Source of the DNA: Cellvibrionaceae bacterium
Lineage (GTDB): Bacteria; Pseudomonadota; Gammaproteobacteria; Pseudomonadales; Cellvibrionaceae
Direction of reading: 5' to 3'
NCBI GenBank assembly: GCA_025800365.1
Contig: JAOXRT010000131.1
Coordinates: 59,428 to 123,427, forward strand
Length of the DNA: 64,000 nucleotides
In this document: positions 8,558 through 17,173 of the stretch, in pieces
How positions within the stretch are numbered: position 1 is the stretch's first letter
Layout: the number at the start of each line of letters is the position of its first letter
Notes under the pieces: generated by a model
Seen by the model: the letters and a program-made list of their open reading frames with translations, nothing else
Told to the model about the DNA's origin: nothing
The model's database searches: none
Translations under genes and position numbers: made by a program

Positions 8558-11149
8558 ATGAACAGCAGTGAACACCCTAAAACAATAGAAAACTACCGGG
8601 TTCATGATGTCATTGGGCAGGGTGGCATGGGGGTGGTTTACCTTGCGGAAGATGATCGCCTGCAAAGACAAGTGGCTATTAAGTGCATTAATGAACACAT
8701 CGCTGATGAAGTATTAACGGAGCGTTTAAGACATGAAGCGCAATTGCTGGCTCAGCTGAACCATCCCAATATTGTTCAAGTTTACGACTTTATTGATAAC
8801 CAAGATAACTTAGCCTTGGTTATGGAGTATGTTGAGGGGCGTACTTTAAGACAATACCTGCGTGAAAACCTATGTGACCAAAAACAGAAGCTATTATTTT
8901 TGGCGCAAATAGCTGATGGCTTAGCGGCCGCGCATAATGCAGGAATTGTCCATCGAGATCTTAAGCTGGATAACATTTTAATAAATCGCCAAGGTCTATT
9001 AAAGCTTACCGATTTTGGCATTGCTAAATCACAAGACCCCAACGTAACCAATCTTACTCAGCACGATGCCGTATCTGGAAGCTATAGTGCGATGTCGCCC
9101 GAGCAAATTCGTGGCGAGAAGGTTGGCCCTGGTAGTGATTTGTTTGCTTTTGGTATTTTAGCGTGGCGCATATTACTGGGTAGGCACCCCTTCGGTGATG
9201 AAGCGGGCCAGCTATTAATGATTGAGAAAATACTCAATAACACCCCCCAGCGCATGTCCGAGACGGAGGCGGATCTGCCAGCTGAGCTATGTCAGCTAAT
9301 CGATAGTTTGCTTATAAAAGATCCTAAGCAAAGGCCTTCCAGTGCAAGCTGGTTGGCAAGACAGCTGCAGGTTTTATTGCCACAGGTTTCTGATGAGCTA
9401 AGCGGAGAAATGACGGCGCATAATATACTGCGCTCGGATTTTAATATCCCCTCTCCTAAAGTTAACTACTGGGGGCGCATTTCCAAAGTAGTCGGGTTTA
9501 GCCTTGTGTTGGCTGTAGTTGCTTATATTGGAATTCGATTCAACCCATTGGAGTTACTCTTTAAGCAGCCGGTAATGCATATTGCCGTGGTGGAACCAGA
9601 GTTAGAAGCCAGCGACCCTGCACAATTTAAAGATTTGAAAGCATCTGTGTTTTTGGCTCTCCAAGATGGAGTTAGAAGTCTACCAAATAGCCACTTGATT
9701 TCACCTGGTGAAGTTAATTCTGCACGCCGCAGTGGTGGCAAGTTAGGTACTGCGGTGGGTGCTGATATCGTTTTAAGCAGCCAGTTAAGTTGTGAGCAGC
9801 AAAGATGCCAATTAACGCTATCAGAGTTGTCGGGTGATCGCTGGGCTGTTCAACAACAGAATCGTCAGGCACTGCTGAATAAGAAGTTATTGGAAGTACA
9901 TGGTCGCGGTCAGGAGGCGGTTAGGAAGTTGATGAGTGCGAGTGGCACGGCAATGCCGCTTGTGGAAGTGGTTTCCGAAGCGGATTATCAACAGTTTCTA
10001 GAATTAAAGCAGCTGCAAATAGATGACTCTAAATCTGCTCTTGAATTGCTCGATAAATTAGAAGCGATGCAGCGTAGGGCACCACGGTTTTGGCGGCTTT
10101 ACCAACTCTATGCCGATGTGAGTTTGCAACAATATCGATCTCAGAGTAGCGAAGTAATTCTGACCAAGCTGCAAGAAATGCTGAATAAAGCAGGACCATT
10201 GTTCTCACAAAGTGTTGATCTTCATAAGATCTGGTTTGATATCTATTTGCTCAGTAAAGACTATAACAAGGCTGTGGGCAGTATTGAGTTGATGTCTAAA
10301 CTATCCTTAGACCCTTGGGATAGTGAACGAATGTTGGCCCAGGTTGAAATGGCCCGAGGTGATACCACGGCGGCAATAGAAAAATTTAGTAAACGATTGC
10401 AGTTGCGAAGCAGTAGCCAAGCGTATAGAGACTTGGCCGAGGCCTACTGGAAAGCTGGAAATAAAGAAGAAGCGGTAGCTAATGTCCAAGAAAGCTTAAA
10501 ATACAGCCCTGAAGACATGCAGAGCCACAGCTTGTTGGCGAGCATTTTTATGGCCAGCGGTGATTTCTCTGCTGCTAAAGAAATGTATCTGGAAATATTA
10601 GCAAAACATCCGGTTGTTAGCGTTTACGAAAGTCTTGGTCTACTGGCTCTATTAGAGAGGGACTACAGCTCGGCAATAGACTACTTTTCAAAGGCAAAGC
10701 GACTAAAGCCAAAGGAGCGTTTATATTCATTGTACCTTGGCGACAGTTATCTCTTGGCTGGCAATCTGCAAGCTGCGCAAGCAGAGTTTGAAAATGTAGC
10801 ATCTTTCGATGTTGCAGAGGGCAATGCAAGCGAATTGAGTTATCAGGCTAGGTCTTTGATTCAAATGGGCGAGACCATGGCTTCCTTGAGAATTCTTCAA
10901 AAAGCACAGGCGGTGGATGCTTCGAATAAAAGTGTAGCTTTCGCATCGGCAATTGTGTATAGCAAGGTTGGGAACTATGACTCTAGTTTGTTGTGGATTG
11001 AAACGGCAATAGACATAGGTATACAGAAGAACTGGTTTGCCTTGCCGTGGTTTGATGTTTTATGTAAATCAGAAAAATCAGTTAAAGAGTTTGAAGATAT
11101 TACTGGTTTGAATTGCCCCTTTTCGCCCCTCAAAAGCGCTGCCCTTTAA
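8558..11149 (+). CDS. Transmembrane Ser/Thr protein kinase with TPR region (kinase 1)
   Basis: An 863-residue Hanks-type kinase. The catalytic domain (about 13-275) has the Gly loop GQGGMG (20-25), VAIK Lys42, HRDLKLDN (132-139), DFG (152-154) and MSPEQ in the P+1 region, so it should be active. One transmembrane helix (about 311-326) places the remaining 535 residues outside the cytoplasm. That part starts with an alpha/beta domain (MHIAVVEPEL...; CX4C near 415-420) and continues as TPR-like helical repeats to the end. The C-terminus has WFDVLC...LNC, shared with the two paralogues. It is the first of three kinases behind the FHA gene. The substrate and external signal are unknown. Confidence 0.9.
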   Translation: MNSSEHPKTIENYRVHDVIGQGGMGVVYLAEDDRLQRQVAIKCINEHIADEVLTERLRHEAQLLAQLNHPNIVQVYDFIDNQDNLALVMEYVEGRTLRQYLRENLCDQKQKLLFLAQIADGLAAAHNAGIVHRDLKLDNILINRQGLLKLTDFGIAKSQDPNVTNLTQHDAVSGSYSAMSPEQIRGEKVGPGSDLFAFGILAWRILLGRHPFGDEAGQLLMIEKILNNTPQRMSETEADLPAELCQLIDSLLIKDPKQRPSSASWLARQLQVLLPQVSDELSGEMTAHNILRSDFNIPSPKVNYWGRISKVVGFSLVLAVVAYIGIRFNPLELLFKQPVMHIAVVEPELEASDPAQFKDLKASVFLALQDGVRSLPNSHLISPGEVNSARRSGGKLGTAVGADIVLSSQLSCEQQRCQLTLSELSGDRWAVQQQNRQALLNKKLLEVHGRGQEAVRKLMSASGTAMPLVEVVSEADYQQFLELKQLQIDDSKSALELLDKLEAMQRRAPRFWRLYQLYADVSLQQYRSQSSEVILTKLQEMLNKAGPLFSQSVDLHKIWFDIYLLSKDYNKAVGSIELMSKLSLDPWDSERMLAQVEMARGDTTAAIEKFSKRLQLRSSSQAYRDLAEAYWKAGNKEEAVANVQESLKYSPEDMQSHSLLASIFMASGDFSAAKEMYLEILAKHPVVSVYESLGLLALLERDYSSAIDYFSKAKRLKPKERLYSLYLGDSYLLAGNLQAAQAEFENVASFDVAEGNASELSYQARSLIQMGETMASLRILQKAQAVDASNKSVAFASAIVYSKVGNYDSSLLWIETAIDIGIQKNWFALPWFDVLCKSEKSVKEFEDITGLNCPFSPLKSAAL

Positions 11150-11192
11150 GTTGTGTAGTAACGAAATTCGCAAAGAAGCGTAGTAGATCCAC

Positions 11193-13724
11193 ATGAAAGA
11201 GATCGATTGCCCAGAAAAAATCTCCCATTATCGCATTCTTGGTGTTCTTGGTCGTGGTGCAATGGGGGTTGTATACCTTGCAGAAGACGCTCGTTTAAAG
11301 CGTAAAGTGGCAATTAAGTGTTTACACAAAAGTCAGCATGCTGAGGTTTTGATTCAACGCTTACGCCGCGAAGCTAAATCGCTGGCAAAGCTTGATCATC
11401 CAAATGTAGTAAAAGTCTATGATCTGATAGAGCAAAAGGGTGATGTCGCTCTTGTTATGGAGTATGTGGAGGGCCAATCACTTAATCAGCGAATAAAAGG
11501 TTTTCATTTATCACTACGTCAAAAATTGGCATTGCTTGTCCAAATCTTAGATGGCCTTTCCGCGGCGCATAGAGCGGGCATTATCCATCGTGACCTGAAG
11601 CTGGATAACATTTTAGTAGATATAGATGGGCATGCAAAAATTGGTGATTTTGGTATTGCAAAAAAGCAGTCAGAAGAAACAGTTGAACTAAGTAGACATG
11701 GTGGAGTTTTAGGAAGCCTAGCTGCTATGTCCCCAGAGCAAATACGTGGTGAAGACCTAACGGAGGCGAGTGATATATTCTCTTTTGGCATGATTGCTTG
11801 GCAAATACTAAAGGAAAGGCATCCGTTTCAGGCCGAAAATGAATTGCTGAAAGTAGAGAAAATACTTAATGAGCCGGCTGCCTCTTTTCAAGAGGAGGGA
11901 CTGCCGAAAGATCTGGTCGAACACTTAGATAAAACTCTGGTAAAAGATCCGGCAAATCGGGCTTCTGATATTTCAGAGATAATTAAGTTACTGAGAGCAT
12001 GCTCAAAAAACTTGAATGAAAGTGAGAGCGATCCAACTTTGACTAATGTGAGCGAGCTGTTTAGGAAGAAGTCTTTCAAAGATGTTCGGCGCAAATTGTT
12101 AATTGCCGTCTCCGCACTCCTTTTGATAACTATTCTTAGCTTCATTTTGATCAGCCATATTAAACCTGAGAACGAAACCGTCTACGTGGCAGTCTTACCC
12201 CCCGTTTTACATGTGGAAGATAGCCTTAGCTATGCCGAAGTTCAGAAGACTGTTTATGACGCTTTACAGGAAGGCGTTATCAACTTAGATGATAGTTATC
12301 TGATTCCAGCTTTTGAGGTGGCGGATTATCTTGAGGAAATTGATCAAATATTCTCCGCATTGTCTGCGGATGCGGTTTTAAAAAGTGAGCTAAGCTGTCG
12401 AGACTTTCGTTGCGACTTAAATTTGATTTTAGAGTCGTCTAAGGGAGAGGTATCAAGAAGGCTCGACCATATCGTGGATCCTAAACTGTTGGAGATTCAT
12501 CGTCTAACTCAGTTAAACCTAGCTGAGTTATTCCCGGGGAGGAAAGGGCTGCTCGCCTTGAGCGAGGTGGTTAGCGAACAGGACTATAAAGAATATGTAA
12601 AACTGAATTCTAACTCCCAGGAAAGTGAAAGCAATTATACTGAGCTGATTTTCCAGCTTCAGGGCTTGATTTCCCGGGCTCCTGATTTTGAGCCTTTGTA
12701 TGAATTATTGATAAAAATTAGTCTTGATCAATACAGTGAAACAAAAGATGAGTCATTTAAGGAACTCATTCTAGAAGCTCTGAAAACGGCAGAATACTCA
12801 AAAATTAATCGCAATAAACTAGGTCTACTACGAGCTGAAGTATATGCGGAAATTGGCCAGCTTGATCAGGCTTTGAAAGAAGTATCTAAGCTGGAGAATG
12901 ATTTTGGAGATATCAGGCAGATTCATACCCTTAAAGGGCTGGTAGAGGAAAAACGCGAAAACTACAAAACAGCAGTTTTTCATTTTCAAGCGGCTAGTGA
13001 GCTTAGACCGAGTGTGCGGGCATATCGGGATATGGCAATAAACTACTGGTATTTAGGAAATGTGGACAAGGCCATTTCTTCTCTAAATAAAGCGCTCGAA
13101 ATAAATCCTAAAGATATGCGTGCGAGCCTATCTCTGGCGGCGTTCTACATGACAAAAGGAGATCTAGACAAAGCAGAAGAGCTTTATCTAGAATTTGAAG
13201 AAAAGTCACAGGTAAGTTCAACAGTCGTAAATATCGGTTTGCTGTACATGCTTAAAAGGCAATATAAAAAAGCCGAAAAGTACTTAATACTTGCTGGGCA
13301 GAAAACACAAAAAGAAGGTAACTGGAGGTTAAATCTAGCGGATAATTACTTGTTGCAAGGGAATGACGAAAAAGCTAAAGAGCACTATTTAATATTGATT
13401 GATTCTTTGAAGTTTGAAAATGACAGCGATAGCCTAGCAGGCTTGGCCCAGGCCTATATTCACACGGGGGACTCAAAAAAAGCTTTGGAGGCTCTACAGG
13501 GTGCAAAGCAAATATCACCTAATAATTCCGATACTCTTTATGCAGAGGCCATTGTGTATACCAAGCTATTAGATTTCTCATCCGCATTACTAGCGGCGGA
13601 AAAGTCAATAGAGCTTGGCGTTGGAAAAGTGTGGTACCTACTTTCTTGGTTTGATCCCATTTGTGAAAGCGAAGATTATCGAAAACAGTTTATGGAGCTT
13701 ACAGGCAACCCTTGCTTAATTTAG
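11193..13724 (+). CDS. Transmembrane Ser/Thr protein kinase with TPR region (kinase 2)
   Basis: An 843-residue paralogue of the preceding kinase, 43 bases downstream and probably in the same transcript. It has the Gly loop GRGAMG, VAIK, HRDLKLDN, DFGIAK and MSPEQIRG, then one transmembrane helix (about 297-319, KLLIAVSALLLITILSFIL). The outer alpha/beta domain contains SCRDFRC (CX4C) and is followed by TPR-like repeats (KALEINPKDMRASLSLAAFY is typical) and the conserved ending WFDPIC...NPC. The kinase half is much closer to its neighbours than the sensor half, the expected pattern for duplicated receptors diverging in the input. Its base composition is more AT-rich than kinase 1. Confidence 0.9.
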   Translation: MKEIDCPEKISHYRILGVLGRGAMGVVYLAEDARLKRKVAIKCLHKSQHAEVLIQRLRREAKSLAKLDHPNVVKVYDLIEQKGDVALVMEYVEGQSLNQRIKGFHLSLRQKLALLVQILDGLSAAHRAGIIHRDLKLDNILVDIDGHAKIGDFGIAKKQSEETVELSRHGGVLGSLAAMSPEQIRGEDLTEASDIFSFGMIAWQILKERHPFQAENELLKVEKILNEPAASFQEEGLPKDLVEHLDKTLVKDPANRASDISEIIKLLRACSKNLNESESDPTLTNVSELFRKKSFKDVRRKLLIAVSALLLITILSFILISHIKPENETVYVAVLPPVLHVEDSLSYAEVQKTVYDALQEGVINLDDSYLIPAFEVADYLEEIDQIFSALSADAVLKSELSCRDFRCDLNLILESSKGEVSRRLDHIVDPKLLEIHRLTQLNLAELFPGRKGLLALSEVVSEQDYKEYVKLNSNSQESESNYTELIFQLQGLISRAPDFEPLYELLIKISLDQYSETKDESFKELILEALKTAEYSKINRNKLGLLRAEVYAEIGQLDQALKEVSKLENDFGDIRQIHTLKGLVEEKRENYKTAVFHFQAASELRPSVRAYRDMAINYWYLGNVDKAISSLNKALEINPKDMRASLSLAAFYMTKGDLDKAEELYLEFEEKSQVSSTVVNIGLLYMLKRQYKKAEKYLILAGQKTQKEGNWRLNLADNYLLQGNDEKAKEHYLILIDSLKFENDSDSLAGLAQAYIHTGDSKKALEALQGAKQISPNNSDTLYAEAIVYTKLLDFSSALLAAEKSIELGVGKVWYLLSWFDPICESEDYRKQFMELTGNPCLI

Positions 13725-14023
13725 CCCGCATGAATTAAAAGCTTGTTCTAAGCATATAAGCGTGAATCCAAGTAAACATTTATTGTTTCAGAAAAACACA
13801 TCAACATAGCGTCTATCTTGGGGTATAGGCTCACAAACTGGCGGAAACTCCCGCTTGAGCCCGGCTAAGCCAACACCAGCGATATGCCCGTGTTTACATT
13901 CATGGGCAAAACTCATAGTTATGACTATTTAGCTGCTATCGTATTTCTGCTACTTTAATGGCTACCTCATACTCTCAAGACAAAACCATTTTAGTGTGAA
14001 TTGGATCACAATAAGAAGACGCT
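13725..14023. other. Intergenic region before kinase 3, probable separate promoter
   Basis: About 300 bases without a convincing frame, in contrast to the 3- and 43-base gaps earlier in the cluster. There is an imperfect hairpin (TGCCC...GGGCA) around 13889-13915. The length suggests that kinase 3 has its own promoter, but no clear -35/-10 pair was picked out. Confidence 0.4.
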
Positions 14024-16552
14024 ATGAAGCACCCAGATCGTCCAGACAGCATCGCTCATTACAACATCTTAAGTACCCTTGGGCGTGGGGGGATGGGGAT
14101 TGTATATCTAGCGGAAGATCGTCGCCTAAAGCGCAAAGTGGCTATTAAATGCCTTTATAAGCAGCAATCCGAAGCTTTGATGGAGCGTTTACGCCGCGAA
14201 GCCAAAGTGCTTGCCAAATTAAACCATCCAAACGTGGTTCAGATTTACGATGTCATTGATCAGGGTGATGAATTTGCTTTGGTCATGGAGTACGTGGAAG
14301 GCCGCTCTCTTTGTCGACATCTTAAAGAAAATGATCTTAGTCAACGCCAGCAACTGGCTGTGCTCGTTCAAATTTTAGACGGCTTGGCGGCAGCTCATAG
14401 CCAGGGAATCATTCATAGGGATTTAAAGCTCGATAATATTTTAATCGACGCTCGTGGCCGAGCAAAAATTGGTGATTTTGGTATTGCCAAGCGTCAATCT
14501 GGGGACACTATCGAGCTAACTAAGCACAACAATATCTCGGGCAGCCTGGCGGCAATGTCGCCAGAGCAGATCAGAGGTGAAAAACTAACGGCTGCAAGTG
14601 ATATCTTTTCTTTTGGCATTGTAGCTTGGCAAATACTCAGAGAATGCCACCCTTTTGAGGCTGAGAGTGAACTGCTTAAAGTCGAAAAAATTCTGAATAT
14701 GCCAGCCCCTTCCCTAGCCTGTGAAAGTTTACCAAGTGGTTTTACGGATTGCTTAGATGCATGTCTTGAAAAGAGCCCAGATAAGCGGCCGCAAGACATC
14801 CCTGAATTGATCAGAACTTTAAAGTCACATTCAGTACAGCTTAGTGATAAGGTGGACGACCCCACACTTACCCTATATGGGGGTAGCTACAAGGCGATAT
14901 CAAATAATTTAAGTTGGATAAAACTGGCAGCTTATTTAACGTCTGTGGTTCTATTGGTTTTTATCGCGCTAGAGCTTTATCGCTGGTCCCAGCCTGAGCC
15001 TGAAACTATTTATGTTGCAGTGCTGCCAACAAAGAAAGTATTTAAGGATGGTTTAGACTATCAGTTTACTTCAAAAACTGTGCAGGACGCCCTCAATGAT
15101 GGAGTGATACGAGCGAGAAATGCCCATTTAATTTCGGAAAAAGATACTGTTTCCTACAAGGAAAACCTAAGTGATATTTTTACGGATTTAGGTGCTGATA
15201 TGCTCATACAAAGTGAACTGGAGTGTCAACGATTGCTTTGCGAGCTGCGGCTTAGAAATATCCGAAAGGGAGTAAAGGATAAATCAAGTACGATAGAATT
15301 AGTGGATGAGAGCCCGCTACAAATCTATGAGATTGTTCAAAAGAATTTGGCCACTCTTTTTGAGTTTCCAAGGGGAATAATCTCTCTTAGCGAAGCTATT
15401 GATGAAAAAGCTTATCGCAGTTATGTCGAGAGCCGCTTAGGGCATGAAAATGGAAGTTTGACAAAAGCTGAGGCCTTATCTAGTCTGGCCCAGTTGATAG
15501 AATCTTACCCTAAGTTCGAGCCTGCATTAGCCCATTACGTCCACCTTTCTTTAGATACCTACCACGAAACCCAAGATGAATCTTTCGTCAATAAATTAAA
15601 GGAAGTTATCGAAGTAGCTAAGTCAAATAATTCAGATAGCCTGATTCTAAGGCGATTGGAGGCGGAATTTCTCACTGAAATCTCAGATTTCGAAAGAGCA
15701 GAGATGGCAATTTCTGCTTTTCGAAGTTTAGGTGGAGGCGAGCGTGACAAGGAATTTTTGCTTGGTATGCTGGAAAGAGCAAGGGAAAACTATGATCAAT
15801 CAATTGGACACTTTGAGATTGCTTTGCAATATAGAGAGGCTCCAGAGTTGTACTACAATATTTCATTAATTTTGTGGTTGCAGGGAAAATCTAAAGAATC
15901 CATAGAAAAACTAAATGAAGCGGCGAAGAAGTATCCTGGTAACATGGATATCAGCTATTTTAAGGCCTATGTTCTTACATATTTGGGTGGCTTAGATGAG
16001 GCTGAAGAGATTTACCTGAATCAGGTCAAGGTTTCTCCAACTAGTTTTGCACATGCGAATCTGGGTCTCGTATACATGTTGAAGAGAGAGTACCTTCTGG
16101 CTGAAGAACAATTGTTAATCTCAAAGAAGTTAAGCCCAAGTGGAGATGGCTGGATTCTAAACTTGGCTGATAATTATCTACTTATGGGAAAAACAAAAGA
16201 GGCCGGCGAGCTTTATGAGAAAATCTTGAGCGATCGACAAGGAAAAAGTGATGTGAGAGACCTCATACCTAGGTCGCAAGCTTTTGCCCACTTGGGAGAC
16301 TTAAAAAATGCTCTAAGGGAAGTTCGAAAGGCAAAAGAGATTGTACCGAGGAGCCCTGATGTGGCTTATACAGAAGCGCTTATTTTTACAAAAATGAAGG
16401 ACTACTTGTCGGCAATCGTGGCTATTGAAAACTCGCTTGAATACGGAAATGATAAAATTTGGTTTTCTATGTCTTGGTTTGATGAGCTTTGTAAAGATCC
16501 GAATCATGGTGCGAAATTTACAAAGCTCACCGAGCTTAAATGTGAACCCTAA
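14024..16552 (+). CDS. Transmembrane Ser/Thr protein kinase with TPR region (kinase 3)
   Basis: An 842-residue third paralogue. The kinase motifs are complete: GRGGMG, VAIK, HRDLKLDN, DFGIAK, MSPEQIRG. The transmembrane helix lies at about 303-322 (LAAYLTSVVLLVFIALEL). The outer region has ECQRLLC (CX4C), TPR-like repeats and the shared ending WFDELC...LKC. Pairwise, kinases 2 and 3 look more alike (SGDTIELTKHN / SEETVELSRHG in the activation loop) than either is to kinase 1. A 299-base gap before it suggests independent expression. The start ATG follows AATAAGAAG. It converges on a small gene four bases past its own stop. Confidence 0.9.
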   Translation: MKHPDRPDSIAHYNILSTLGRGGMGIVYLAEDRRLKRKVAIKCLYKQQSEALMERLRREAKVLAKLNHPNVVQIYDVIDQGDEFALVMEYVEGRSLCRHLKENDLSQRQQLAVLVQILDGLAAAHSQGIIHRDLKLDNILIDARGRAKIGDFGIAKRQSGDTIELTKHNNISGSLAAMSPEQIRGEKLTAASDIFSFGIVAWQILRECHPFEAESELLKVEKILNMPAPSLACESLPSGFTDCLDACLEKSPDKRPQDIPELIRTLKSHSVQLSDKVDDPTLTLYGGSYKAISNNLSWIKLAAYLTSVVLLVFIALELYRWSQPEPETIYVAVLPTKKVFKDGLDYQFTSKTVQDALNDGVIRARNAHLISEKDTVSYKENLSDIFTDLGADMLIQSELECQRLLCELRLRNIRKGVKDKSSTIELVDESPLQIYEIVQKNLATLFEFPRGIISLSEAIDEKAYRSYVESRLGHENGSLTKAEALSSLAQLIESYPKFEPALAHYVHLSLDTYHETQDESFVNKLKEVIEVAKSNNSDSLILRRLEAEFLTEISDFERAEMAISAFRSLGGGERDKEFLLGMLERARENYDQSIGHFEIALQYREAPELYYNISLILWLQGKSKESIEKLNEAAKKYPGNMDISYFKAYVLTYLGGLDEAEEIYLNQVKVSPTSFAHANLGLVYMLKREYLLAEEQLLISKKLSPSGDGWILNLADNYLLMGKTKEAGELYEKILSDRQGKSDVRDLIPRSQAFAHLGDLKNALREVRKAKEIVPRSPDVAYTEALIFTKMKDYLSAIVAIENSLEYGNDKIWFSMSWFDELCKDPNHGAKFTKLTELKCEP

Positions 16553-16558
16553 CAAGGT

Positions 16559-17038
16559 TTAGCGTTGAATATTTCCTTTAGGATCTGGAGATTGGTAAAT
16601 AGTTGTAGTCCCGTTTTCACTAACGTGGGCTGCAACAAAAGAAAAGCCAACGGTTTCGTCAAGATTCCCCAGGCTTTGAATGTAAGCCTTTAATACCTTG
16701 CCGTTGCCGCCAATTTCTGTTCTTACATCATGTAGAACATCGGCGGTATTCTCTTCGTTTTTACAGCTTTTGGTTCCTTCCATAGCAAAGCGCCAACCAG
16801 GTTTATTCATGGTGACTACTAATACACATAATTCCGATTGCTTTTGTAGCCATGAGGAGTTTTTATCAAAAACAACGGAGAAATCATCGGCATCTTGGCA
16901 ATTTCCATTCTCGTCAATTTGGCTAAACTTCCACTCCCCAGCTACGTCACCATCGGGCAAGCTAGGCTCTAATGTGAAATTATGGATGCAGCCTTGGCCC
17001 TGAGGGACCTTAATTACTAATGTACTTGCAGTAGACAT
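16559..17038 (-). CDS. Small protein of unknown function next to the kinase cluster
   Basis: A 159-residue acidic protein without signal peptide or membrane segment. It is rich in predicted beta strands (STLVIKVPQGQGCIHNFTL ... ELCVLVVTMNKPGWRF) and ends in YQSPDPKGNIQR. The start is well supported by AAAAGGAAG seven bases upstream. The closing SPDP motif and beta-rich layout faintly recall the small DP-EP family of marine gammaproteobacteria, but I cannot confirm this. It converges on kinase 3, so it could be linked with the cluster (for example as a substrate) or could be unrelated. Confidence 0.6.
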   Translation of the reverse strand: MSTASTLVIKVPQGQGCIHNFTLEPSLPDGDVAGEWKFSQIDENGNCQDADDFSVVFDKNSSWLQKQSELCVLVVTMNKPGWRFAMEGTKSCKNEENTADVLHDVRTEIGGNGKVLKAYIQSLGNLDETVGFSFVAAHVSENGTTTIYQSPDPKGNIQR

Positions 17039-17123
17039 AAGAGTCTTCCTTTTGCTGTTATTTTTTTAGATCAGAGCAGCAGGGAGCCTACTTAGGCGGC
17101 GTCCCTGCGGCCATTACGAGTTA

Positions 17124-17149
17124 TTACAGCCCCTTACAGTGGGCTGTAA
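17124..17149 (-). terminator. Hairpin downstream of the YbaK-like/HDOD gene
   Basis: Perfect nine-base arms TTACAGCCC/GGGCTGTAA with an eight-base loop, about 25 bases after the stop of the minus-strand gene. No long U-run. A second inverted repeat (GCAGGGA/TCCCTGC, 17079-17108) lies further along. Confidence 0.45.
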
Positions 17150-17173
17150 CAATTTGAGGAATAGTTAAAGTCT

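Noticed and set aside
14494..14865. A 123-codon frame antisense to kinase 3.
   Set aside because: It runs opposite the conserved kinase domain and has matching shadows in the two paralogues, so it is a codon-usage effect.
7589..16552. Interpreting the FHA protein and kinases as a type VI secretion system regulatory set (PpkA/Fha).
   Set aside because: No Tss/Hcp/VgrG or ClpV genes are in the window, the FHA protein looks like a transcription factor, and the kinases are receptor-type with TPR outer regions.
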